From positions 62,001 through 126,000 of the forward strand of contig JASAON010001639.1 of assembly GCA_030849065.1 (NCBI GenBank): a stretch of 64,000 nucleotides of DNA, given 5' to 3'. The DNA is from Jaenimonas drosophilae (lineage: Eukaryota; Euglenozoa; Kinetoplastea; Trypanosomatida; Trypanosomatidae). Below the pieces are notes generated by a model that worked only from the letters and a program-made list of their open reading frames with translations, did not search any database and was not told the origin of the DNA. Shown here piece by piece: positions 21,683-30,806 of the stretch. The translations under genes and the position numbers were made by a program. Each line of letters opens with the position of its first letter. The stretch's first letter is position 1.

Positions 21683-22204
21683 ATGACTTGCCACTCATGT
21701 GGTGCAGTGTACCCACTTCTCCTCCACACAACAACAACAACAACAAAAGAACAACACACCGCCCCGGGTAATGACGCGCACATTCCGATGCTGCGGTTTT
21801 GCTACCGCTGCGGAGATGCCTTGATTGATCCGTGCACCAGCACACAGAGTCTCGTACACTTTCTGCGGTCTCAAGTCCTCGCACCACAGGGGCCAACCTC
21901 CACCTCCGTTGGCAAGTGGCTCAGTGGCAACCATGAATCTGCATCAAAGCAACCTTCTCCACTGATTGCACTGGATGTTGTATGCTCGGCAGTCCAGCAG
22001 CTCTTCTTCGCCAGTCCGAGTGAAGATGTGCAGCAGCAACACACACCCATTCGTCCCACCCGTAAGAAGGAGGGAGGAGTGCTGCTCTCACCACTCCCTA
22101 CTGCCAAGGACGAGGGCATCTCACAGAGCATCGCACAACCACCGTTGGTAGCCAAACAGGAAAGCTGGAATGGCAGAAAGCTGGAGCTGCTAGACCAGCT
22201 GTAG
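21683..22204 (+). CDS. Small protein with paired CxxC zinc-ribbon-like motifs
   Basis: 173 residues from the first ATG; the longer frame upstream opens at a non-ATG codon and translates poor-quality sequence. Two CxxC pairs, C3-H-S-C6 and C40-Y-R-C43, each followed by glycine, look like the two knuckles of a zinc ribbon. They are separated by a Thr-run (residues 16-21). The rest has a helical-looking segment (STQSLVHFLRSQVL) and a predicted disordered, Ser/Gln-rich C terminus ending ELLDQL. The knuckle spelling (CHSCG / CYRCG) is common in zinc-ribbon proteins of many functions, so no specific role can be claimed. It lies only 271 bases before the Iml1 gene. Confidence is moderate because of its short length, but the good codon usage and the cysteine pairs support a real gene. 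Confidence 0.7.
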   Translation: MTCHSCGAVYPLLLHTTTTTTKEQHTAPGNDAHIPMLRFCYRCGDALIDPCTSTQSLVHFLRSQVLAPQGPTSTSVGKWLSGNHESASKQPSPLIALDVVCSAVQQLFFASPSEDVQQQHTPIRPTRKKEGGVLLSPLPTAKDEGISQSIAQPPLVAKQESWNGRKLELLDQL

Positions 22205-22475
22205 CCTCATACCAACACAACGTTACTCTCACCTGCTTCTTGTTTTCTGTTACTGCAAACCACAACACACATACACACACACACACGTCATTGGTGCTCC
22301 TCATCTTATTTCCATCCTCTAGCACCTCACCATCACCATCTCCTACCAAGCATCATCGCACTGGGAGATACTCGCACACCTCTCTAGTGTGTTTTCTTGT
22401 CAGGTTGCCAGGTGCATTTCTTCATCCTCATCACACCAACTATAGAAGAATTTTCGGCCACAACTTCCTTTACTC

Positions 22476-25400
22476 ATGAGTGGCCGTGGCGGTGTGTCGC
22501 TGCGCCGGCACCACCGTCTTGGTGCCACGGAGCACCGCAGCGCACACGTTAACGAGGCTGATATGGCCGTTCAGCTCGCCTTCCGCGTCCACGACGATCA
22601 TCTCTCCACCGCCCCATTTCTCTACTGCCCTCGTAACTTCCAGTCGGAGCGCAGCCTCGCCGTGAGCAGCCCTGCGCCTGCTCCATCCACGACCACCCTC
22701 GAAGGACCAGAGGGGGCCATGCTGCCATCGCAACAGGCCATCATCGAACTCCGCCCATTGGTGGCATCTACACCAGCCAATACCGCAGCAGCAGCTGCAG
22801 CAGGAGGAGCCATCCTCACAACCAACTCAGGCCAAGGCGGCACCGGGCCCACCCTCAGCGGCTGTGGCGCGGGAGGTGGCGGGGGTGTCTCGCACGGCGC
22901 CAGTACGCCCTCCCACGATACCTCCTGTGCCTCTCCTGTTCTTCCCGGAGGTGGAGAGGCGGGCTGCGGGCTCACCCCACGTGCGGCGAGCGCCGGAGAC
23001 TTCGTGGCCCTGTACCACAGTCACATGAGCAGCTTTCTCGCAGCCGGTACCACTGCCCTCTCAAGCTCGGCTGTTGCTGCTGCGGCGGCCGCAACACACC
23101 CCAACACCAACAACAACGCATCGGGCAGCACGGCTGCAGGTGCTGCATCCACGACGCCCTTTTCACCCTTTGGATATGCCAGCTCAAGCACCGCAGGGGG
23201 TGGGGGCGTCGGTGGTGCAAGCTTCGCCGCCACCTCCGCCTCCACTGCCGCTCCGACAGTCGGCGGTACCTCCACCTCCACCAATGCCCCTGGCACAGCA
23301 TCCATGATGATGGCCGCTGCTGGTGCCGACCATGCCGCCACACCAGCTGCCCTGCTGCATCCGTCTGGTGGATGGATCTGCCGTGCGGTGGCACTGCGGG
23401 ATGGTGATAGCCACACCCATGGCGCCATTAGCGTGCATCAATCCCTCGCCACCCGCTGCCCACTCGTGAATGAGGCCAGCAAAGGCAAGGTGATGGCGCG
23501 TCTGTTGCACGACTACGCCGACGTCCATGCCCGCTACGGCCTCTCCCACGTGGAGCTGAGCTTCGAACGGCAATTCATCTCCCGCTCCGACCTCTTCCTT
23601 GTCAGTGAGGCACTGCGGGAGGAGGTGCTCTACGAGGGCCAAGAGGTGAGCTACGGCGGCTTCACCCTAAAAGTACGGGCGCTGGTGCAGTCCTTCGAGG
23701 TGGTGGAGCCGCCACACGCCTCGGCGGGGCGGCCACTCCGGGCGAGCAGTGCCATTCCGGTTGGTGGGGGTCCCTCACCCCCGGCCAGTGCGCCTGTTTC
23801 AACCGCCACTGACATGGATTCATCGGTGAAGTCGCAGCGCCACGTGCGCGTGCGGTGTGGGGTCGTGACCCCCGACACCCGCATCAACTTCGTCTCCCTC
23901 TCCCCGCTTCACCACCTCATTCTGGAGCTTTCGCAGGAGATGTGGGCCACGACGATGGATGGCCGCAACTCCCTTACCTGGGCCATCAATAAGTTCCTCG
24001 GCGACCTCCTTACGAAGCAGCTCCCCGCCCGCAAAGCCTCACCCCTCCTGCGCGTGGTATTCACGGGCCGACTGAAGCCCGACGCCGCCGCCGCCGCCGC
24101 CATCAACGCGAGCACCTCCACCACCCCATGTCGCGATGTGTTTCATATCCTTGATATTCCCCCCGATCGCAGAGATGTGGATGTGGTGGAGGAGATTCGC
24201 TTGCACTGCGAGGCGCTCGTGCACCGTCTTCTTCGTGAAGTGAATTTTGGGAGGGGCCGCGTTGGCCACACCGCGTTGAGCTCCGGGGCGGACATCTTCA
24301 CCCCTGCACGAGAATCCAACACCCTCGAGGCACTGGGCCTCGTTCTGGAGCAGGTTGGCCAGACATATGTAAATCGTCGTCTGGATAATATGGCCTACAC
24401 CCTCACCATTGTCTCGGCGGGGAAGGCGTTGTACCGGGCGCAGAACCGCCTCGTGCAGGTGTGCTGCATGCGTCTCCACGACCTGGGCTTGGAGCATGTG
24501 CATGTGGTTTGTATTGGCCGCCCCCCACTCCACACAACCCCATTGCTCGAGTACTCCTCCGCCGATGATACTCTACGGGCGCAGTACCACCTCGATACCG
24601 TCTATGCCGTCGCCCCGCATCAGGATGCCTACATCAGCCACGATGGGGAGATGGGCCGCGAGCATCATCACTCCTCCCATCATCCTCATGCGCACCATGC
24701 ACCGCACAACTCCCCGACTTCACCGCACCGACCAGCCTTGCGGGCGTCGGAGCGGCTCTTCTTTTATGAGTCGCCGCTGTGGATGCGTGTGGCCTTCTAC
24801 CATCCAGGCCGCGTGGAGAATCTCGGGCAGGCCGCCTTCGAGCTCCTCACCAAGTCGCAATGGGTGGCGCGCCACGGCACTGCCATCACCCCTGCCGTCG
24901 CGAGCACCAATGTTGCCGCCACGATGGGCCATCTCATCCCAACGGCTCCACCACCGACGGGGCGGCCACCGATGCATCCTGGTTCGCCACCCCCGGCACC
25001 CCCCACCCCACTCTCTCAGCCGCAGCCGTCCTCGACACCAACCAACAACACCAACAACAACAACTCTTCCACAAGACTTGGGGAGGAGGGACCTGGCGTC
25101 TTGATACCTGGCCTTGGCTTGCAGCCCCTTGCCCCAACTTCACTCGATGTTCCCATGGATGAGGTACGGCAACGTGGGCCACCAGGGTCATCCCCGATAC
25201 GCGGACCTCATCATCGACCATCTCTGCGAACGGAGACGATGGGGGCAGCTTCCCACAGCCTCGCCACGATGGAGGCCAGCCTGCCGGGTGTACGTGCGGC
25301 GTGGTACCGCTACGCCCGTGAAGGTCTCACAGGACCCAAACGCAGCCACAACAACCCCAACAACAACAATCCGGCCTCACCCCCACAAGCAGGTGCAGCA

Positions 25401-28067
25401 TCCTCCAGCACAGCGCCAAAGGACGGCTCGTGGCACCAGCATGGCAGCCCACTTCAGCCTCCGCCGACGCCAGCCGACTCGCCCGATGAGCCGAGCTGGT
25501 CCGCTGACCACTCATCGCCGTACCACAGCAGCGGCCACCACGGGGCGGAGGAGATGATGATGGCCGGCTCGGGTGGCAGCGGGCCAACCTTTGGAGGGAC
25601 CTCGCCGCTCGCACCGGGTGCCACAGCGGCCGCCCCTTCTCCGTCCGCGGTGCGGCACCTCCGCGCACAACCCTCGCCAACCACGACGGAGGTGAAGCAG
25701 CTCGTGTCCTTCCAGAACATCCTCGATAGCGACCTTCGCAACGGCTACCTCGTGCTGGAGCTGACGCTACACCCTGAGCGGCTTCCTCATCACGTCTGGG
25801 CTCCTCAGGTGCTGCTCGAGCCTGCTGGGGATGCGCTTCACCACGCCCATCCGTTAGCGGGCTCCTCGCGGTGGCCACGTCTGATGCAGTGCTGGAGCGG
25901 AGGCCCCGATGGAGAGGTGGATGGGGCGGCGGCTGACTTCTTTCAGTCGCACTTTGTTGCCAACGATGTGTTCTGTCGCTCGCACAGCGCCATATCTGAG
26001 GATGGACGTACGTTGATGCTCCACACACACATGAATAGCACCACCTTCTTCGCTCCAGAGGCCATCACCTTCAACCCACACCCGGAGCTGTTTCTGATCC
26101 GGCGGCCACCGACGGTGGGAGAGGTGGGGGAGCGCGCAACACTGGAGGTGGAGGAGGAGGTATCGGCCACGGCCCCCGCACCGGCGCTTGCAACCGCCGT
26201 CTCGGCCGGCCACGTGCAGCTGCGCGATGGCCTTCTCTTTGCTATTCGGCCCATTCACCCACTGCGGGATGCGGAGGTGGGTGGGGAGATGCCTCCACTG
26301 CCGCAATCGATGGAGCAGCTCACCGCTGCCGCCATCTTCGCCCGTCGGTGGCAGGACCGGCACCCCGACACGCAGGAGGAGTCCGCGCAGGGCAGCAACT
26401 GGTCAGCCCTCTGTGCTGCACGCATTCTGCCACTCTACGGCAGCAAGCCCATGTACCCAAAGGATAGCTACTTCACTGTCTCACCCCACCAGTACCTCTC
26501 CACCACAGCATCGTCGGCAAGTGGCGGTAGTGGTGGTGGTGGCACCAACACCTCGTCCATGCAGAGCAGCACCAGCAGCAGCGGTGGGGTTGGTGGTGGG
26601 GGAGGAGGAGGGGGAGGTGTCGGGATGGCGACACACACCAGCGTCGAGGAGCGACGACGCGTTGTGGAGTTTGTGCTTCAGCGGCTGCAGCAAGGCTTCC
26701 AGATGGTGATGGATTCTGGGGCGTGCAACCCGATTCAGTGGCTGCGTGCAGATCCAAGCCCCAACTCACGCGTGGAGCTCTCGATTGGCCACCAGACGCA
26801 CACTCTAAAGATTGGTGAAACGGCACGAAGCCTCTACGTCAGTCGCATGCTGCATCGAGGGATGTACAGCAGCAACAGTCGTGCAACGAGCAGGCTCATT
26901 TACCCTTTTGCGGTTTGGAACTACATGACGGATGTGCTGGAGCCACGTGAAATGACGCAGCTCGGTGAGCGCCACTTTCACTGGGAGCGGATGGACTACT
27001 GGCTTCAAGGAAGGCCGCACGCATCGATTCCCCGCACGACGGAGCTCCGGCTGCTCTGCCCACGTACACGCAACATTGTGCTGCTGCCTGAATCTTTTGG
27101 TATGGCGGTCGCGTACCAGGACTTCCTCCACTTCATTCGCTACCGCTTTAGCTCCTTGTTGCGTGCGACGCAGACCAGCCGCCACAACATGGAGTGGATG
27201 GAGGATCATCAAGCCGTGCACCTCGAGTGCCGTCACATCGAAGATCGCGACAACATGCCACTCGAGGAGTCCAAGATGGAGGGCGAGGCCTCCACGCCCA
27301 CCCCCGGCGACGAAGATCCGCGTCCAGCCTCCATTGCCTCTGCGGGTACGTCGGCAACGACGACGCCTGCAGCCACCACCTCAACCTCCATGGATGCCAC
27401 CACATCCGCCACAGAGGCCTGGTCCACGGCCGTACTCATCCACGACAGCAACCTCTCCACGGAGCGGAAACAAGTCATTGACAGCAACACCGGACGTGTG
27501 ATGGGCTACGAGGAACCCTTGCAACAACGTCTGATGACCTTGGACGTGCACCTGCCCCAGGCCTATCATGCCCGCTGTGGCTACCCGATTCAGCTCACTT
27601 GGCTGGCCTGTGCGAGCCCACTCGTCGCGGACTGGATGGGCTCCTTCACGGCACACGCCAGTCGCCACCACTTCGTTGCCATTCCCATCCCAGCCCTCGA
27701 CTTCGATGTGGAGCGCGACGCGTTGGAGGCCTACTACAACTTGGTGCTTCGCCCCGGGGAGTCCGTCGAAGACCTGCTTCAGACGCTCATGCCAATGCTG
27801 ATGGATGCGTCAGCGGGCTACTATCCGCTCTCCCCGGCCTTGTGCCCGAGTAGCTCACGGGTGCTGTTGCTGCACGCAACGGGCTTGAGCTACATCACAG
27901 GATCCACCACACTGCCCACGGTGCTGCGCTGGCATCTGAATACCTCCGTGGGTCATGGCATGCCACAACAATTGGCCCTGATGCACGACTTCCAACGAGC
28001 GGTGGAGCTGGCGCGTCGCGAGGTCGCGTCAAGGGCACCCACCCCCGTTGCATGGTCTGGTCCATGA
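22476..28067 (+). CDS. IML1: Iml1/DEPDC5 homologue, GATOR1 subunit
   Basis: 1863 residues. Iml1 (DEPDC5 in animals) is the scaffold of GATOR1, which with Nprl2/Nprl3 turns off Rag GTPases and so TORC1 on lysosome or vacuole membranes when amino acids fall. Family features in order: a long Ala/Gly/Ser/Thr-rich N-terminal extension (1-295); the N-terminal domain with VELSFERQFISRSDLF (about 360-380) and CGVVTPDTRINF; the hallmark RGRVGHTALSSGADIF (about 594-609), ESNTLEAL, and CIGRPPLHTTPLLEY (about 680-695); disordered inserts at 740-780, 805-930 and 950-1060; the HFHWERMDYWLQGRP signature (about 1500); and the C-terminal domain with ARCGYPIQLTWLA (about 1700). The segment between about 1568 and 1685, where other Iml1 proteins carry the DEP domain, is low-complexity here and no DEP is visible. 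The start follows a pyrimidine tract and the AG at 22444-22445. Confidence 0.92.
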   Translation: MSGRGGVSLRRHHRLGATEHRSAHVNEADMAVQLAFRVHDDHLSTAPFLYCPRNFQSERSLAVSSPAPAPSTTTLEGPEGAMLPSQQAIIELRPLVASTPANTAAAAAAGGAILTTNSGQGGTGPTLSGCGAGGGGGVSHGASTPSHDTSCASPVLPGGGEAGCGLTPRAASAGDFVALYHSHMSSFLAAGTTALSSSAVAAAAAATHPNTNNNASGSTAAGAASTTPFSPFGYASSSTAGGGGVGGASFAATSASTAAPTVGGTSTSTNAPGTASMMMAAAGADHAATPAALLHPSGGWICRAVALRDGDSHTHGAISVHQSLATRCPLVNEASKGKVMARLLHDYADVHARYGLSHVELSFERQFISRSDLFLVSEALREEVLYEGQEVSYGGFTLKVRALVQSFEVVEPPHASAGRPLRASSAIPVGGGPSPPASAPVSTATDMDSSVKSQRHVRVRCGVVTPDTRINFVSLSPLHHLILELSQEMWATTMDGRNSLTWAINKFLGDLLTKQLPARKASPLLRVVFTGRLKPDAAAAAAINASTSTTPCRDVFHILDIPPDRRDVDVVEEIRLHCEALVHRLLREVNFGRGRVGHTALSSGADIFTPARESNTLEALGLVLEQVGQTYVNRRLDNMAYTLTIVSAGKALYRAQNRLVQVCCMRLHDLGLEHVHVVCIGRPPLHTTPLLEYSSADDTLRAQYHLDTVYAVAPHQDAYISHDGEMGREHHHSSHHPHAHHAPHNSPTSPHRPALRASERLFFYESPLWMRVAFYHPGRVENLGQAAFELLTKSQWVARHGTAITPAVASTNVAATMGHLIPTAPPPTGRPPMHPGSPPPAPPTPLSQPQPSSTPTNNTNNNNSSTRLGEEGPGVLIPGLGLQPLAPTSLDVPMDEVRQRGPPGSSPIRGPHHRPSLRTETMGAASHSLATMEASLPGVRAAWYRYAREGLTGPKRSHNNPNNNNPASPPQAGAASSSTAPKDGSWHQHGSPLQPPPTPADSPDEPSWSADHSSPYHSSGHHGAEEMMMAGSGGSGPTFGGTSPLAPGATAAAPSPSAVRHLRAQPSPTTTEVKQLVSFQNILDSDLRNGYLVLELTLHPERLPHHVWAPQVLLEPAGDALHHAHPLAGSSRWPRLMQCWSGGPDGEVDGAAADFFQSHFVANDVFCRSHSAISEDGRTLMLHTHMNSTTFFAPEAITFNPHPELFLIRRPPTVGEVGERATLEVEEEVSATAPAPALATAVSAGHVQLRDGLLFAIRPIHPLRDAEVGGEMPPLPQSMEQLTAAAIFARRWQDRHPDTQEESAQGSNWSALCAARILPLYGSKPMYPKDSYFTVSPHQYLSTTASSASGGSGGGGTNTSSMQSSTSSSGGVGGGGGGGGGVGMATHTSVEERRRVVEFVLQRLQQGFQMVMDSGACNPIQWLRADPSPNSRVELSIGHQTHTLKIGETARSLYVSRMLHRGMYSSNSRATSRLIYPFAVWNYMTDVLEPREMTQLGERHFHWERMDYWLQGRPHASIPRTTELRLLCPRTRNIVLLPESFGMAVAYQDFLHFIRYRFSSLLRATQTSRHNMEWMEDHQAVHLECRHIEDRDNMPLEESKMEGEASTPTPGDEDPRPASIASAGTSATTTPAATTSTSMDATTSATEAWSTAVLIHDSNLSTERKQVIDSNTGRVMGYEEPLQQRLMTLDVHLPQAYHARCGYPIQLTWLACASPLVADWMGSFTAHASRHHFVAIPIPALDFDVERDALEAYYNLVLRPGESVEDLLQTLMPMLMDASAGYYPLSPALCPSSSRVLLLHATGLSYITGSTTLPTVLRWHLNTSVGHGMPQQLALMHDFQRAVELARREVASRAPTPVAWSGP

Positions 28068-28503
28068 AGAAGGGGGACCTGCACGTGGACCATCGCTGAC
28101 GCTGTGGGCAACACACACTAACGTCGTGAATGGGATGGGGCCAACGAATCACCCACATTCATTTGAGGATAGCCTGATTGTACCCCTGCGTCATGTGTCC
28201 TTGGCGAATATCACGCTTTCACATCTTAATCTTCTGTTGCTCTTGTTGTAGGTTCCTCGTTCTCATTCTTAGCGGAGGAGTACGTACGTTGTGAGTAGAT
28301 AGATTTCCTACTCCTACACACACAAACAGACACATAACCTGTTCGTGTGGTCCAGCACCTTCCACTCCACGAAGTACCACCAAACAACACTGCGTCCTTC
28401 AACGAGCTCTGTCGTACCGGCTGGCAGAACGCAACCACACACATTCTAACCGCACCTCTCCGATTGCCCATCCATCCATCCATCACTACGACGTACTTCA
28501 TCC
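28068..28503 (+). other. Intergenic region with splice acceptor
   Basis: 436 bases without a gene. The pyrimidine-rich tract at about 28232-28270 and the AG at 28271-28272 form a strong candidate trans-splice acceptor for the RSPH9 gene. Confidence 0.65.
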
Positions 28504-29472
28504 ATGGCATTGGCCAGTTCTGAGTACCTCCCCTTGGTGGGTCGTACGTTGAGCACCGCCGAGCGTACGAGCCTCCTCTGCTCTATTCCTCTCCTGACTA
28601 GTCGCTACCACGCACCGGCCTCCTTCTGGGGCAAGGTCTGCGGGTACAAGGGCGATTATCTCATTGCACAAGTGCTCGATCACGGCATCTTTGGCGAGCG
28701 CGTGAGCTTCTACAGCGTCGATGGTGGCAACAGCTGGAACATGCTAGAGCAGCTGACGGAGGACCAGGCGGCCTTTTGTGAGTTGCTGCGTGGCGTGTAT
28801 CAGGGTGATCCAGCCTACGAGTACAAGATGCGCCAGGATATTCCCCCCGATCCGGAGCCGGTTGTGGTGATGCCCGATGCCGACGAGCTGCTGAAGCAGG
28901 CCAAGGCCAACCTCGATGGCGCGGAGGAGGCCGAAGAGGAAGAGGAGGAGGAAGAAGAGGAAGAGGAAGGCGAGGAGGAGGAGGAGGAGCCTGAGCCCTC
29001 CGGCCCCAAGAAGAAGAAGCCGAAGTTTATGATCCTCTCCATCACCGAGGCCATTCGTCTTTCTCACTTTGTACGTCTCCACGACGTCGCCTGCACGGTG
29101 GCGGTGCGTGGTGCCTACCTTCTCCAGGGCGGCCAAGTGGGTGAGCGCAACCGCGCCTTCGCGGGGCAGCCACTCCACCACGCGCTGAAGCCCTCATGCT
29201 ACCTGAAGACGGCCTTCCGTGCCCGGGATGATCGCAATCGCATCCTCTACGGCCCCACCTACAACGCCCACACCGATTTTCTCATGCCCATCACCGATGA
29301 CAACCCCGATGGCATCTGGACGGTGAAGTACCACCCCACGCAGAACGTCGTGACGGTGCAGAACCTCTTCTTCGAGGGCTCACTCTTTTGGTACCGGCCT
29401 GGTACGTTGGAGTGGGGTCAGGTCTACCACGGCAACGGCGAGCGCAATCTGGAGCTCTGCTTCGTGTTGTAG
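28504..29472 (+). CDS. RSPH9: Radial spoke head protein 9 homologue
   Basis: 322 residues. RSPH9 is a structural part of the radial spoke head in 9+2 axonemes and is needed for normal flagellar beating. Recognised by FWGKVCGYKGDYLIAQ (residues 41-56), the following FYSVDGGNSWNML, GDPAYEYK (about 100-107), GAYLLQ..G...RNRAF.G (about 205-225), and the C-terminal GSLFWYRPGTLEWGQVYHGNGERNLE, all in family order, ending at the usual LCFVL-type terminus. It is somewhat longer than the roughly 275-residue animal protein because of a Glu-rich insert (about residues 139-166) followed by a Lys run between the two conserved halves. Constitutive expression is expected; no regulatory site is visible beyond the splice acceptor upstream. 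This gene is good evidence for a motile flagellum. Confidence 0.94.
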   Translation: MALASSEYLPLVGRTLSTAERTSLLCSIPLLTSRYHAPASFWGKVCGYKGDYLIAQVLDHGIFGERVSFYSVDGGNSWNMLEQLTEDQAAFCELLRGVYQGDPAYEYKMRQDIPPDPEPVVVMPDADELLKQAKANLDGAEEAEEEEEEEEEEEEGEEEEEEPEPSGPKKKKPKFMILSITEAIRLSHFVRLHDVACTVAVRGAYLLQGGQVGERNRAFAGQPLHHALKPSCYLKTAFRARDDRNRILYGPTYNAHTDFLMPITDDNPDGIWTVKYHPTQNVVTVQNLFFEGSLFWYRPGTLEWGQVYHGNGERNLELCFVL

Positions 29473-30806
29473 GGCAGGTTGCGCGTCACCAGGAACACCC
29501 CAACAGGCCTCCTCGACACTTCTTCATCCGCTCCTTTGTCCTAGTCGGCCGTCAGCGGGCAGAAGGGGGAGGAGAGAGAGCCACACACACACACACACAC
29601 ACACTCGTATGCACGCACACACTCACTCACCGTATGACGGTGCTTGTTGCAGTGCGGGATGCGCAACTTCTTCTTAGATGGATGGAGGAGCTCAGAATGA
29701 CTGAAGGGAAGTGATGTGGGAGAATGATGCGACGTAGATTAGCCGCCACCCAACACAACCTCCCCTCTCACACACACCTCTTCTTCATGTGCATGGCTTT
29801 CACCACCGACCCATCCTACGCGTGCATGTGTGTGTGTTGGTTTGGTGCTCGTTACACGCACTCACGTTGTGCCACCTTCCCTGACTGCGTACGGCAGTGG
29901 AGTGAGGTGCGTTTGGAGGTGAAAAGATTGATTGATGTACAAGATTGGCCACGAGCCCCTCTACAACTACCACACTGCGCTTGTTTCACCCCACCTCCCT
30001 AGGAGGTGCACGTGGATGAGTTGGGAGGAGATGACGTGCGTGGAGGTGAAGACCTTCATGCCGTTGTTCCTGTCCTTCGTACATGGATGAAGGTGTTTGT
30101 GTGGCGTGGATCCATCTCCTTTTCTTGCTCTCTTGCCAAACAATAAGATATTCTTGAACACGTAGCACAGCACAACACAAACACAGCACCATCTTCCCCC
30201 AAAAAACGTACCAACGTACTTCCACGCCAGAGTACTTTCCTCCCCCCAGCTTGTGCTGGCCTTGTAGCGGTGGACGAGGACGTGGGCGCTGACTGAGAGA
30301 TCTACTACCGTACTTCCTTCATCCCCTTCCCCAACTCCTCATCAACTCAATCATCGTTCGCCACAGCGACCAGCGCCAAGTCAGGCAATCACGTGTGTGT
30401 GAAAGACGCTCATCCTCGAGCGCATCTATTAATCCTCCCCAGTGTGGTGAGCTCACTCTCACCACGTGACAACAACCATCTCCCAAGCCTGTTTCTCTCT
30501 GGTTGTGGGACACGCACGCACGCACCTTTTGTCTTGTAGCACAGAACCCCATTGACTGGCGTACACGGAACAACAACTCACACCCATACGTCACTAACAT
30601 AATCACACAAAAAGACACTAAATTAACGACTTCTAAAGACTGAGTGGGAGGTGGAGATTGATACACACAGGGGGGAGATTCGTTGACCAGCTCCCCTCCG
30701 TGTCTTCCACACACACACACACACACCCATCACTGGAGGAACAACAGTTGTACTTCCTGTGCAAGACAGCCAACCTTCGTGACACACTGCTCTCCATCAC
30801 ACAGCG
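29473..30806 (+). other. Intergenic region with CA repeat
   Basis: About 1.3 kb, no supported gene. It includes (CA)11 at 29582-29603 and another CA run near 30708-30725. The AG at 30803-30804 lies only two bases before the next ATG and is a possible but weakly supported splice acceptor. Confidence 0.6.

Noticed and set aside
25327..26028. 233-codon minus-strand frame inside the Iml1 gene
   Set aside because: It overlaps conserved coding sequence on the + strand and gives an Arg/Pro/Ser-rich product with no domain.
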